From assembly GCA_963790415.1 (NCBI GenBank), contig CAWBOK010000001.1, positions 958,464 through 1,022,463 of the forward strand: 64,000 nucleotides of DNA, in the 5' to 3' direction. Both the position numbers and the translations under genes were made by a program. This DNA comes from JAJZQZ01 sp963790415. GTDB taxonomy: Bacteria; Actinomycetota; Thermoleophilia; RBG-16-64-13. How positions within the stretch are numbered: position 1 is the first letter of the stretch; the number at the start of each line of letters is the position of its first letter. The notes beneath the pieces are model-generated. The model saw nothing but the letters and a program-made list of their open reading frames with translations, was not told where the DNA came from and made no database searches. Positions 46,707 to 55,460 of the stretch are shown here, one piece after another.

Positions 46707-48389
46707 TCAGGGAACGATCGTGCCACCCGAGAACTCGCGGCCCGCACGCGAGACGTTGTCCACGATCAGGCCGTCGACGGATCCCCCGTTGGCAAAGAGG
46801 TCCGGCTGATGGAAGACCCCATTGAGGACCTTGACACTGCTGATCGTGCCGTCGTCCGGGGAGACATAGATGCACACAGGCCGCCCCGCCAGGTCGAAGC
46901 CGTCAACAGTGAAGCCATTCAGCATATTGAGGACGATCGGCGCCTCTCCGTCGCGCGTCTCCCCCGCGACGTCTTCCAGCGTGACGTCGTCATACCGCTC
47001 CACCACGACGCCCCGGGTAGGCCCATCCAGTCGCACGTGGCGGAAGCTGATGCGTTTGCCTCGGTCGGAGGCAGCAGTCGAATCCATGTAGAGATGGAGG
47101 CTGTAGCCGTTGCCGCCGGCCAGGCGGACGGTGTCGAAGGTGAGGTCGGTGTTACCGCGTTCGAGATAGATGTTGTGGTTATTCGTCGTGGCGCGGCAGT
47201 CGAAGTCCAGGTTGGTGAGGGTGCCGCCCCTGACGTTGCCGATCAGCAGGCTCTGGCAGTCGCCCCGACCCACCCAGTTCTGCACGGTCAGGCCACTTGA
47301 TGCCCCCCCGCACCCCAGTTTGACGCCGGTATAGAGGTTCTCGGTGCGTAGGTCGCGGATGGTGAGGTTTGTCGCCCCGGAAACCGTGGCGGCGATGCCG
47401 AGGACACCGGTCGCGCTGTCCGAGCGTAGGGTCAGGCCGACGATGACCACCCCTGTCGTGCCGTCGACGTCAAGGAGCGCCGTCTTCCTGGTCCGATCGG
47501 GCATGTAGAGAACGGCTTCCGCTCCGGAGAGGGTCATGCCGCTCTTCAGGCCGACGGTGCTCTCGATGCGATAGGTGGCTGCCGGTACGAACACGGTGCC
47601 GCCCGAAGAGACGGCGTTCACGGCGGCCTTGAAGGCCTGGGTGTCGTCGGTCACGCCGTCACCTTTGGCGCCGTAGTACCGCACGTCATGGACCACGTAA
47701 TGCAATACCTGTGCCACCTCTCCGCGCGTCGCGCTTCCATTCGGGTCGAGATCCCCAAGCGGCAACCCGGAGAGAAGGCCCTCGGACTCCGCCCATGCGG
47801 CATTCGCGGCATGCTCGACGCCCAATTCGCCCCACGTGTTCGCCCGTTGATTCCTGGGATCGGGGAGTGGACCCGCAGCAAGTGAATCGACGGCGCGCAC
47901 CACCATGGTCACCACCTGCGCGCGTGAAACGGCCGCTGCGGGAGAGAATCGCCGCGGCGCGGTCCCGAGGATGATGCCCCGGGCGGCGGCGACGGCGACG
48001 AAGTTGTCCGGATAGAGGGTACCCGGCGCGCCGATGGCAACATCGTCGAACTCACAGGCGTCGGCCTCGGACACAGGCCAGCCCAGAGTGGAGACGACCA
48101 TCTTCGCGAACTGCTGCCGCGTCACAAGGGCATCCGGCCGGAATGTTCCGTCGGCGTACCCCGCCACGATGCCCCGAGAACCCAGATCCTCGATGGCCGT
48201 TCTGTAGAGGTGTTGCACGGGGACATCGGAGAACGATCCATTGTCCGAGTCCGCCTGAGCCGGGCGGGCGACGAGAGAGGTCGACATGATGACCGCTGCC
48301 ACGACGCCCGCCCATAGGTAGCCGAGAATGATGACAGACACGACTCGTCCGGTAACCATACCGTGTCGACGCGTGAAGCAGCCCAACAC
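46707..48389 (-). CDS. Secreted SLH protein with C-terminal beta-helix (pectate-lyase-like) domain
   Basis: 560 residues, intact. A signal sequence VVSVIILGYLWAGVVAAVIM precedes ARPAQA. Three SLH modules come first: FSDVPVQHLYRTAIEDLGSR with GIVAGYADGTFRPDALVTRQ, then FDDVAIGAPGTLYPDNFVAV with FSPAAAVSRAQVVTMVVRAV, then the NTWGELGVEHAANAAWAESE unit. The beta-helix follows (YYGAKGDGVTDDTQAFKAAV, LTLRSDSATGVLGIAATVSG, NLYTGVKLGCGGASSGLTVQ) and closely matches the gene at 38357, but domain order is reversed and the carbohydrate-binding domain is absent. The start is uncertain: TTG 48389 or ATG 48359. It probably acts on or binds a glycan at the cell wall. Confidence 0.85.
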   Translation of the reverse strand: MLGCFTRRHGMVTGRVVSVIILGYLWAGVVAAVIMSTSLVARPAQADSDNGSFSDVPVQHLYRTAIEDLGSRGIVAGYADGTFRPDALVTRQQFAKMVVSTLGWPVSEADACEFDDVAIGAPGTLYPDNFVAVAAARGIILGTAPRRFSPAAAVSRAQVVTMVVRAVDSLAAGPLPDPRNQRANTWGELGVEHAANAAWAESEGLLSGLPLGDLDPNGSATRGEVAQVLHYVVHDVRYYGAKGDGVTDDTQAFKAAVNAVSSGGTVFVPAATYRIESTVGLKSGMTLSGAEAVLYMPDRTRKTALLDVDGTTGVVIVGLTLRSDSATGVLGIAATVSGATNLTIRDLRTENLYTGVKLGCGGASSGLTVQNWVGRGDCQSLLIGNVRGGTLTNLDFDCRATTNNHNIYLERGNTDLTFDTVRLAGGNGYSLHLYMDSTAASDRGKRISFRHVRLDGPTRGVVVERYDDVTLEDVAGETRDGEAPIVLNMLNGFTVDGFDLAGRPVCIYVSPDDGTISSVKVLNGVFHQPDLFANGGSVDGLIVDNVSRAGREFSGGTIVP

Positions 48390-48655
48390 GCCCGCCCCTA
48401 ACCCTCTCCAGCCTCAAACTCCTCTCCAGGCTACGCCATCCCGGACGGTGGCGCAAGACCTGCGCGCGCTAGACAAGGGGCCGTTTTGGTTCCGCCTCGC
48501 AGAAAAAATTGCAGTTCCGGCTTGCCAATGCCGATATGAGTGTTTAGTCTAGTGACCTCGGACGGTAAAGCGAGGGTACCTTGCAGCGCGATCGGATGTG
48601 GGACAGGGCGAGGTGCGGTTGGCAGCAAGGGTTTGGAGGAAAGCTGGTCACGTAC

Positions 48656-50692
48656 ATGACAGTGCGACGTCGGCGTCTGCTGGCGATCGCTGTGGATGCC
48701 ACCCTCGTTTCCCTGGCGTACTACCTTGCCCTGACCTTCCGCTTCGAAGGTAGGATTCCTCACAGGTTGGGCCTGGGCGGGACCTTCCCGCTCTTCCTCG
48801 TTCTCGCCATCGCAGCGCACCTCTAGCATGAACTGGGCTGCCCGCGCGTACACGATCGTAAACCGGTACATCGGACTCAAGCAGGCCCTGCGTATCGCTG
48901 AGGCCACGGCGGCCAGCACGCTGGCACTCTTCCTGTTCGTGGCTTCCCTGCCCACGCAGGAGCACCTCACGCCGCTGTCGGTGATCCCGGCGGGAGGGGT
49001 GATCGCGATGGTGGGCATGATCGGCGTCCGCTTCTACTCGCGTATCTTCCACGAGCGCAGCCTGTCCAACGTCGAAGCCGCGAAGAACATGCTCATCGTC
49101 GGGGCCGGCCGCGACGCGAGCGCCATCATCCGCGAGGTCGACCAGGGTCTGGTGCCTGGTACGCGCGCGGTGGGCATCGTGGACGATACGGCCGCCCTCA
49201 AGGGCATGCGTCTCTACGACCTTCCCATCCTCGGCCCGCTCGACGACCTCGGCCGGCTCATCGAGGAGCACGACATCACCGACGTCCTCATCGCATACGA
49301 CGACCCCAAGCCCGAACAGGTGGCTTTTGTCCATCGGATCTGCCACCAGCTCGGCATCTCCGTGAAGACCGTCCCGAGTGTCGCGGACATCGTCGACGGA
49401 CAGGCGCGGGTCACGTACGCACGCGAACTGCGCATCGAGGACTTCCTCGGCCGGCCGCCGGTGGAGATCGACCTCGGGGCCATTGCCGCCTACCTCGAAG
49501 GGAAGCGGGTCCTCGTGACGGGCGCGGCCGGCTCTATCGGCTCCGAGCTCTCCCGCCAGATATCCGCCTTCTCACCGGCACTGATGGTGCTGGTCGACAA
49601 GGACGAGTCCGGTCTCTACTACCTGCACGAGGAGCTCGTCAACAGAGGTGTCGAGAACATCGTGATCAAGCCGACCAGCGTGGCGCTCCGCACGAAGATG
49701 GACCGACTCTTCGCCTGCCACGCGCCCCAAGTCGTGTTCCACGCGGCCGCATTCAAACACGTCCCCTTGATGGAACTGAGCCCGGACGAGGCCGTTGTGA
49801 ACAACGTGCGTGGCACCCTGGTCATCGGCGAGTCCGCGGCCCTCCATGGCGCGGAACTGGTCGTGAACATATCCACAGACAAGGCGGTCGACCCAAGCTC
49901 CGTCATGGGCGCTACAAAGCGCCTCGACGAGTACACGATGCAGATGCTCTCGGCGCAATACCCCCAGACGCATTTCTGCAGTGTACGCTTTGGGAACGTG
50001 CTGGGCAGCCGCGGCAGCGTGCTGCCCCTGTTCAAGCAGCAGATCGAGGCCGGGGGACCGGTGACCGTCACCCACCCGGATATGGAGCGCTACTTCATGA
50101 CCATCGAGGAGGCGGTCAAGCTCCTCCTGCAGGCCGCTGCATCTGACCGAAGGACGTTCCCGCCGCCGAAGCCGAGAGCACCGGGCCCTTCATCCTTGAG
50201 ATGGGCACGCCGGTACGCATCGTCGACGTGGCCCACAAGATGATCTCCCTGCTCAACGGGAAAGGCAAGGACACCTACGTGATCTTCACCGGGCTGCGCC
50301 CCGGGGAGAAGCTCACCGAGGAGCTCTTCAGCGCGGACGAGCGCCCACTGCCCACGGCCCACCCGATGATCCGCCTGGCCGCGCGCAGCCTGAACAACGG
50401 CAGCCGTACGTTGCCGCGGGGCTTCCAGGCCAACGTGCGCCGCTTGATCGCCCTCGCGGAGAGGGACGCGCCCGGAGATGAGATCATCGACCTCCTCCGA
50501 ACATGCGTGCCCAGCTACACACCCATGGGTCGGGGCGTCGAAACGGCAGCACAGGCCGCCACCTCCGGCCTCGCTCCGGCGGTCGCCGGGTCCGACGAGT
50601 GGCTCAACGCCGAGCACATGGTGGAAACGATCCGCCTGTCGGCGGAACCAGTCCCAACGCCCTCGCGATTATCTATGAGGGGGCGCGTTTGA
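48656..50692 (+). CDS. Membrane-bound UDP-sugar 4,6-dehydratase/epimerase (FlaA1/CapD/PglF type), two frameshifts
   Basis: N-terminal four-helix region begins RRRRLLAIAVDATLVSLAYY, with a shift near 48822 (extra T in CTCTAGC) before LSMNWAARAYTIVNRYI. Then a CoA-binding-like Rossmann unit MLIVGAGRDASAIIREVDQG and the SDR domain KRVLVTGAAGSIGSELSRQI, VVFHAAAFKHVPLMELSPDE, VNISTDKAVDPSSVMGATKR (catalytic Thr-Asp-Lys) and FGNVLGSRGSVLPLF. A second shift near 50145 leads to FILEMGTPVRIVDVAHKMIS and GLRPGEKLTEELFS. It generates a 4-keto-6-deoxy sugar nucleotide for an aminotransferase. The start ATG 48656 is uncertain; GGAGG lies 17 bases upstream. Confidence 0.85.
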
Positions 50693-50784
50693 CGGCTCAG
50701 GCCAGGCGGGTACACTCGGCGTTAAGTCCGAAGGGATCAACACACGGGAGCGACGTCCGCGGGCGTCGAATGAAGGAGGGGCGC

Positions 50785-51132
50785 ATGAAGAAGATACTGC
50801 TAGTTGCGATCGTGGCTTCAATCGTCATCATGGTCTTTTCGGGCGTCGCGCTTGCCGCGACATCCCAGGACATCTATAACGACTATGCCGACAACGGGAA
50901 GCTCGACGGGACGTACACCGACGCGGAGCTCCAAGCCTATCTCGACGATGCCACCGTGCACCAGTACGGCGACGAGGCTACGACCGGGGAGCTCGATGCC
51001 TTGGTGACGTCGATGCTCACCACCGAAAGCCGCAGTGAGTTCCCCTTCACGGGCATGGAGATGGGGCTCATGGCAATCGGCGCACTGGTCCTGATCGGTG
51101 CCGGGGTGGTTCTCCGCAAGGCGAGCCGCTAG
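50785..51132 (+). CDS. Small secreted protein with a sortase-like FPFTG sorting signal
   Basis: 115 residues, ATG 50785 with a strong AAGGAGGGGC upstream. Signal peptide KKILLVAIVASIVIMVFSGV with ALA cleavage site; the mature region is acidic (DIYNDYADNGKLDGTYTDAE, DDATVHQYGDEATTG). The end is SEFPFTGMEMGLMAIGALVL followed by LRKASR: a pentapeptide like LPxTG with Phe in place of Leu, a hydrophobic helix and a basic tail. This is the layout of a wall-sorting signal. No sortase gene is in the window. Function unknown. Confidence 0.75.
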   Translation: MKKILLVAIVASIVIMVFSGVALAATSQDIYNDYADNGKLDGTYTDAELQAYLDDATVHQYGDEATTGELDALVTSMLTTESRSEFPFTGMEMGLMAIGALVLIGAGVVLRKASR

Positions 51133-51199
51133 CCTGGACTATCCTGCTATCCTGCCTGGAAAGACGGCCGGCCGTTCGGCGGGTCGATAGTCGGAGAAG

Positions 51200-51230
51200 A
51201 GCCCCCGGTGTGCGCAGCGCAGCGGGGGCT
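51200..51230. terminator. Bidirectional hairpin between convergent genes
   Basis: AGCCCCCG pairs with CGGGGGCT around a 15-base loop, followed by TTCT on the plus strand and by TCTTCTC on the minus. It separates the small surface protein from the convergent WcaJ-type gene. Confidence 0.55.
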
Positions 51231-51322
51231 TCTGACATCACTGGGGGCTCTTGACTTCCACGCGCCGTCGATCCGCGCGCCGTCGTGCCGGCTCAAGAGG
51301 CTGGTGGTGCCCGCAACCGCGG

Positions 51323-52807
51323 TCAGTACGCGCCGCGGCGGCCGAACACCACGCTGACCGTGCGTAGCAGGATGGTGAGGTCGAGCCAGATGGACCAGTT
51401 GTCCAGGTAGTAGCGGTCGAGGCGCACCATCTCGTCGAAGCTGAGATCGGAGCGTCCGGATACCTGCCAGAGCCCGGTGATGCCCGGGGTGCCCCGCAGT
51501 CGAGAATAGTGCGCGGTCTCGTACTTCTCCACCTCGCTGGGCAGCGGCGGCCGCGGACCCACGAGGCTCATCTCCTTCCGGATGACGTTGATGAGCTGCG
51601 GGAGCTCGTCCACGCTCCATTTGCGCAGGAAACCCCCCACCGGCGTGAGCCTTGGATCGTTCTTGATCTTGAAGACGTGGCCATCGGCCTCGTTCTTCTC
51701 CATGAGCTCGAGCAATTGGGCCTCGGCGTCGACGACCATCGTCCTGAACTTGAGTAGATGGAAAGGCTTCCCGTTGCGACCGAGGCGCTCCTGCTCGAAG
51801 AAGACCGGTCCTTTGGAGGTAGCCTTGATCGCCAGTGCGGCGCCCAGCAACAGGGGAGAGGTCACTATCAGGGCGGCAAGACCCACGGTCAAGTCGAGCC
51901 CCCGCTTGCAGGTCCGCTGCACTTGGTCAAGGGCGTCGACCTCCATGTCGATCATCGGCAGCTCCTCGAACCCCACGAGCCGCGCCGGCCGGTAGGACTC
52001 TTCGAAGAGCGACGGCACCACCCTGAAGGGCAGCCGCGCCCGAGTGAGCGTCTCGGTGACGGTACGGAGGATGTGGCAATCGTCTGCGTCCAGGGCCACG
52101 ACGAATTCGTCGGCGCTCTTCCCCGTCAGGATGCTCTCCGCATCCGCCAGGCTGCCCGCGTCATGTACGACCGTGCCGGCGGCGGTCCGCACGACCGCCT
52201 CGCCCTGCAATCCCAGGCCGACAGTCCCCATACAGCGCACGCCCAGCCAGGGCCGCTTCTCGAGGAAGTTGACGAAGTCGGTGGCCGCCCTCCCGCTCCC
52301 GACCACGACCACCCGCCGCAGGGATATCCCCGATCTGAGCAATTGCCGCTGGCGCCACCACATCACGAGCCGGGCGCCGAGCAGCAGACCGAAGAGCAGC
52401 AGCATGGAGCTGAGCGTCGCGAGCCGGGAGAAGTTCTCGAAGCCGGTGAAGAAACCTTTGGTGGCAAAGGCTATACCCTGGACGATGAGGTAGGCGATCA
52501 GCAGGCTACGGACGAGAGCCATGCCGTCGCGGATCGGGGAGAGCCGGTTCTCCCAGGAGTATTGGCCCTCCCGGAAGAGTAGGAGCAGCACGAGAAAGCA
52601 CATCAAGAAGGCGGACAGCATGTGGGCCGTGCGTGCCGTCGGGTCCCTCAGGTCGTGGGCGACGACGAACGCGTAGGTGAGCACTAGGGTGATCGCCGCG
52701 AGAAACGAATCCAGGGTGGCGAGGGTCTGTCGAGGCCGGAAGGCCATGCGGGAACTGCGCCGCGTGGCGACCCGGGTGGCGGCGTGAGTCTGTGCGGCGT
52801 GCTCCAT
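51323..52807 (-). CDS. WcaJ/WbaP-type polyprenyl glycosylphosphotransferase
   Basis: About 494 residues, intact. Four N-terminal membrane helices (SFLAAITLVLTYAFVVAHDL, MLSAFLMCFLVLLLLF, LLIAYLIVQGIAFA, LSSMLLLFGLLLGARLVMWW), a Rossmann-like cytosolic region (RRVVVVGSGRAATDFVNFLE), then the C-terminal transferase: RGLDLTVGLAALIVTSPLLL, FHLLKFRTMVVDAEAQL, VDELPQLINVIRKEMSLVGP and GLWQVSGRSDLSFDEMV. It transfers sugar-1-phosphate to undecaprenyl phosphate to start a chain. GTG 52810 and ATG 52807 are adjacent starts. Second initiating enzyme in the window. Confidence 0.93.
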   Translation of the reverse strand: MEHAAQTHAATRVATRRSSRMAFRPRQTLATLDSFLAAITLVLTYAFVVAHDLRDPTARTAHMLSAFLMCFLVLLLLFREGQYSWENRLSPIRDGMALVRSLLIAYLIVQGIAFATKGFFTGFENFSRLATLSSMLLLFGLLLGARLVMWWRQRQLLRSGISLRRVVVVGSGRAATDFVNFLEKRPWLGVRCMGTVGLGLQGEAVVRTAAGTVVHDAGSLADAESILTGKSADEFVVALDADDCHILRTVTETLTRARLPFRVVPSLFEESYRPARLVGFEELPMIDMEVDALDQVQRTCKRGLDLTVGLAALIVTSPLLLGAALAIKATSKGPVFFEQERLGRNGKPFHLLKFRTMVVDAEAQLLELMEKNEADGHVFKIKNDPRLTPVGGFLRKWSVDELPQLINVIRKEMSLVGPRPPLPSEVEKYETAHYSRLRGTPGITGLWQVSGRSDLSFDEMVRLDRYYLDNWSIWLDLTILLRTVSVVFGRRGAY

Positions 52808-52874
52808 CACCAGAAACCTGATCCTCTCGATTTCTACGGTGGCCGGGCCCTACGAGACGGAACCCGGGTTCGCA

Positions 52875-52904
52875 AGCATAGAAGATAGAAGCGGTGATTG
52901 TCAA
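52875..52904 (-). promoter_or_regulatory. Housekeeping-type promoter of the WcaJ-like gene
   Basis: On the minus strand TTGACA (52904-52899) and TATGCT (52880-52875) are 18 bases apart, leaving a leader of about 60 bases. The remaining sequence up to 53142 shows no gene. Confidence 0.65.
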
Positions 52905-53142
52905 ACAGTTTGCGCCACGCGCTAATCATGCAGGCGAAGCCCGAGTCTCCAGCGGCTAGACCAGGAAGTCGTCCGGACACCGGCGGGAGCCGGCGTGAGC
53001 GCGTCGGTCACCAGCAGCCTCCCCTCGGCTGTGCTCTTTTCAGTCTACCAGCATCGCCTGCTGGTGTCGCGCATTCCCCTCGGTGGAGATGGTGCTAAAA
53101 TGCAGATGCACCAAAACACCAACTCGGCCGAAGGAAGTCCTC

Positions 53143-53385
53143 GTGCCCAGAATGACCATAACCCTGAGTGAAGCACGTCAACGAGCCGTCAAGGAGGCCG
53201 CCGCCCGGCGTGGCACTACCATCACCGCCCTCATCGACGAGAGCCTCGAGTTGGCAGGCATCCGCACGCGGGACAGCGCCGAGGAGATCGTGGCCCGCGC
53301 CCGCGCCAACTCCGGTCTCACGGATGCGGGGGCGATGGATCTGGCATTGCGCGAGACGGCCGCTGCGCGCGTCAAGCGCTCTTGA
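53143..53385 (+). CDS. Antitoxin, ribbon-helix-helix-like
   Basis: Eighty residues from GTG 53143 (GAAGGAAG nine bases upstream) or ATG 53152: MTITLSEARQRAVKEAAARR, GTTITALIDESLELAGIRTR, DSAEEIVARARANSGLTDAG. It resembles small RHH antitoxins encoded before PIN toxins. TAAAAT at 53096-53101 is a -10 candidate, flanked by GGTGC and GCACC halves. It overlaps the toxin by one base (TGATG). Confidence 0.78.
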   Translation: MPRMTITLSEARQRAVKEAAARRGTTITALIDESLELAGIRTRDSAEEIVARARANSGLTDAGAMDLALRETAAARVKRS

Positions 53386-53828
53386 TGCTGCTCGCGGTGA
53401 TCGACACCAACGTAGTCGTGAGCGGGGTGCTGGCGGGTGCGGGACCGTCCCCGAACGGTCGCATCGTCGATGCCATGGCGGCAGGTCGGCTGCGCTTCGT
53501 GCTATCGGACGTCTTGCTCGCCGAGTATCGCCAGGTGCTTCTGAGACCTGCCATAGCCCGGCGTCACGGGCTCACCGAGGTCGAGGTCGACCTGCTACTT
53601 GAGGGTCTGGTCGTAAACGCGCTGTTTCGCGAGCCGCCCGGGGTTGGGGCGGAAGATCTGCCGGCCGAGGGCGTCGATCCGTTGGTCCCCGGCGACGAGC
53701 ACATAGTCGCCCTGCTCAGCGTGGTGCCGGGAGCCGTCCTCGTTACCGGTGATCTTCGCCTACGAGCGGCGGTCGCATCGCGGTGTGAAGCGGCCACCCC
53801 GGCCGAGTTCGCCGCCCGCGTGGCCTGA
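53385..53828 (+). CDS. PIN-domain toxin (putative toxin component, PIN family)
   Basis: 147 residues: MLLAVIDTNVVVSGVLAGAG with the first catalytic Asp, FVLSDVLLAEYRQVLLRPAI with Glu, VDPLVPGDEHIVALLSVVPG with the Asp-Glu pair, and AVLVTGDLRLRAAVASRC with the last Asp. Expected RNase. Starts at ATG 53385 overlapping the antitoxin stop. Appears intact. Confidence 0.87.
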   Translation: MLLAVIDTNVVVSGVLAGAGPSPNGRIVDAMAAGRLRFVLSDVLLAEYRQVLLRPAIARRHGLTEVEVDLLLEGLVVNALFREPPGVGAEDLPAEGVDPLVPGDEHIVALLSVVPGAVLVTGDLRLRAAVASRCEAATPAEFAARVA

Positions 53829-53902
53829 CCGCGGCCGGCGCCTATCAGGGAAGGTTCACCGACCTCCGCATGGCCCAGCGGGACGACTCCGACTCGCCGA
53901 GA

Positions 53903-54094
53903 TCAGCCCTTCAGGGCGTACTCGAAAGGGTTCTCAACCCGTTCCGATGCGTTCAGCAACTCGATGCCCACCACGTTGCCGTCGGAGTCGTAGTCGAGGA
54001 TCAGGCCGGGCCTCTCCTCATCGCTCTCCTCGATCGGCCTGGCATTGAAGAGCACGCGGAGGACATCGACCTCAGGATCGTAGGAGATCTTCAT
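53903..54094 (-). CDS. DUF2283 family protein, likely antitoxin
   Basis: Sixty-three residues: MKISYDPEVDVLRVLFNARP and GLILDYDSDGNVVGIELLNA, the small beta-rich DUF2283 fold. Members occur directly after DUF4258 proteins and the pair is treated as TA-like; the biochemistry is not settled. It overlaps the upstream gene by 23 bases. Confidence 0.8.
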   Translation of the reverse strand: MKISYDPEVDVLRVLFNARPIEESDEERPGLILDYDSDGNVVGIELLNASERVENPFEYALKG

Positions 54095-54350
54095 CTTCTC
54101 TCCAGTACTTGTCCACCTTGCTGGTCTGATACGCGGTGACCACGACCATGGGCTCGATAGTATCATCGACGACGATCCTGAGCAGGAGCACGCGGCCGTC
54201 GGCGCGGACTACCTTCGACTGGTATGTTCTGAGGGCGCCCTTCTCAGGAATGATCTGTTGCGGATTGACGATCGTGTCTTCGAGGAGTGACAGCGGAATG
54301 GCGCGCCGGATGAGTTCCGCTCGAGCGTGCTTCGACAGCCGCCAGTGCAC
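54072..54350 (-). CDS. DUF4258 family protein, likely toxin partner
   Basis: Ninety-two residues from GTG 54350 (GAAGGGAG close upstream): VHWRLSKHARAELIRRAIPL (His-Ala motif of the family), SLLEDTIVNPQQIIPEKG and VLLLRIVVDDTIEPMVVVTA ending YQTSKVDKYWR. RelE/BrnT-like RNase activity is proposed for relatives by fold only. Confidence 0.78.
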   Translation of the reverse strand: MHWRLSKHARAELIRRAIPLSLLEDTIVNPQQIIPEKGALRTYQSKVVRADGRVLLLRIVVDDTIEPMVVVTAYQTSKVDKYWREDEDLLRS

Positions 54351-54556
54351 TGTTCTCCCTTCCGAGTCGATCGCGCTCGGTATATATGGCCTCGACGGAG
54401 TCATCCGCGGGCTTTGCGGTGAAAACAATCGCAGAAATTGTCGCGGGACGCCATACATCGAACGTCGCGTCTTGGCGAGGGCGCTCTCGCCGGCGACCGG
54501 GAATGCCGATATGCACGAACTCGTAGCGCTGGTCCCCCCAGGCTCGATGCAGTTGT

Positions 54557-54591
54557 AAGTATTCATACTTTATTGTAGGATTATCTACAAT
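54557..54591. promoter_or_regulatory. Two palindromic operators at the TacA-TacT promoter
   Basis: AAGTATTCATACTT (54557-54570) and ATTGTAG-GATTAT-CTACAAT (54572-54591). The second contains the -10 box TACAAT at 54586-54591. Centres are 18 bases apart. This is the layout expected for autorepression by the antitoxin. Confidence 0.55.
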
Positions 54592-54611
54592 TGCCGATGA
54601 AAGGAACCGCC

Positions 54612-54887
54612 GTGAGAGAGACCACCCAGGTGTCTGCCGTCATATCCCGGTCCACCAAGGACCTGCTCGACAGGTATGTTGAAGAAAGCGGCATGAAGAA
54701 GACGCGCGTGATAGAGGACGCCCTCAGCTACTATCTCCGGGCGCTCGATGAGATTCCCGCGGAATTCATGATCCCTCCCCGAGTCGTACTCACACGAGAA
54801 TCCGCGGAGCACGTCCTACGCGAGCTGGAGTCTAGTGCCGAGCCGACCCCGGCGCTCCGGGTGTTGCTGAGTGCTGATGACCAGTAG
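54612..54887 (+). CDS. Antitoxin of a GNAT-toxin module (TacA-like)
   Basis: Ninety-one residues from GTG 54612, chosen because AAAGGAA lies six bases before it; ATG 54597 is too close to the promoter. RHH-like TTQVSAVISRSTKDLLDRYV, EESGMKKTRVIEDALSYYLR, then RVVLTRESAEHVLRELESSA as the toxin-neutralising tail. It overlaps the toxin gene. Confidence 0.75.
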   Translation: MRETTQVSAVISRSTKDLLDRYVEESGMKKTRVIEDALSYYLRALDEIPAEFMIPPRVVLTRESAEHVLRELESSAEPTPALRVLLSADDQ

Positions 54888-55398
54888 ACCTCTCGAGAGG
54901 TCGGATAGTCGGGACGACTTCGATTGCGGAGACCCTTCGTTCAACGATTTCCTGCGTCGGTACGCCGGACAGAACCAGTTCAGGAACTACGTAGGGGTCA
55001 CCTATGTGGTCGTTGACGAGCAGCGCGTGGTATTCGCGTACGCTACGGTCAGCGCGTCGTCGCTCGATCTGAGCGGGCTTCCGAAAGACGACCGGCGCGG
55101 ACTACCGGACTATCCGCTCCCGGTTCTTCGCCTGGCGCGATTGGCGGTCGACCTGCGCCACCAAGGCCGGGGGCTCGGGCGCGCCCTTGTCCGGGACATG
55201 ATGCTGCTGGCGCTGGAGCAGCGGCGCCGGGTGGGCTGCCTGGGGCTTCTCGTGGATGCCTTGGTCAACCGCGTGTCCTTCTATGAACAGCTCGGCTTCG
55301 TCGCCCTCGACACAATCAGCGGCGGCCCCAGCTCCCGTACCAGATACCGGGCGATGTTTCTTTCGATCCGGAAGATCGAGCGCGCGACGGGGGCATAG
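54877..55398 (+). CDS. GNAT acetyltransferase toxin (TacT-like)
   Basis: 173 residues. Starts MTSRPLERSDSRDDFDCGDP with SFNDFLRRYAGQNQFRNYVG, the signature opening of TacT-type toxins, then VTYVVVDEQRVVFAYATVSA, PVLRLARLAVDLRHQGRGLG (acetyl-CoA pyrophosphate loop) and VDALVNRVSFYEQLGFVALD with the catalytic Tyr region. Relatives acetylate aminoacyl-tRNA. ATG 54877, with GTG 54871 also possible. Confidence 0.85.
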   Translation: MTSRPLERSDSRDDFDCGDPSFNDFLRRYAGQNQFRNYVGVTYVVVDEQRVVFAYATVSASSLDLSGLPKDDRRGLPDYPLPVLRLARLAVDLRHQGRGLGRALVRDMMLLALEQRRRVGCLGLLVDALVNRVSFYEQLGFVALDTISGGPSSRTRYRAMFLSIRKIERATGA

Positions 55399-55421
55399 CC
55401 GCACTGTGACACAGCTGTCGC

Positions 55422-55450
55422 TAGTCAAGGTTGTACAATAACCTTGACTA
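55422..55450. promoter_or_regulatory. Perfect 11-base palindrome over the fic -10 box
   Basis: TAGTCAAGGTT (55422-55432) and AACCTTGACTA (55440-55450) flank GTACAAT, so the -10 TACAAT (55434-55439) sits in the centre. The fic start follows at 55461 after AAGGAGGGG. Confidence 0.65.
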
Positions 55451-55460
55451 AGGAGGGGAC

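Larger units (their letters stand above)
53894..54422 (-). repeat. DUF4258-DUF2283 module duplication, copy 1 (full)
   Basis: Direct repeat of 60777-61183, most of it matching closely. Copy 2 lacks about 122 bases corresponding to 54174-54295. The similarity starts just inside the CGCCGA at the DUF2283 end and stops near TCATCCGCGGGC. Confidence 0.8.

Noticed and set aside
48465..48550. Second riboswitch-like stretch upstream of the SLH beta-helix gene (minus strand GGCAAGCC then GGCGGAACCAAAACGG)
   Set aside because: The invariant GGGACGCAAAGCC segment and the GNRA-closed P2 stem of the c-di-GMP-I class are absent.
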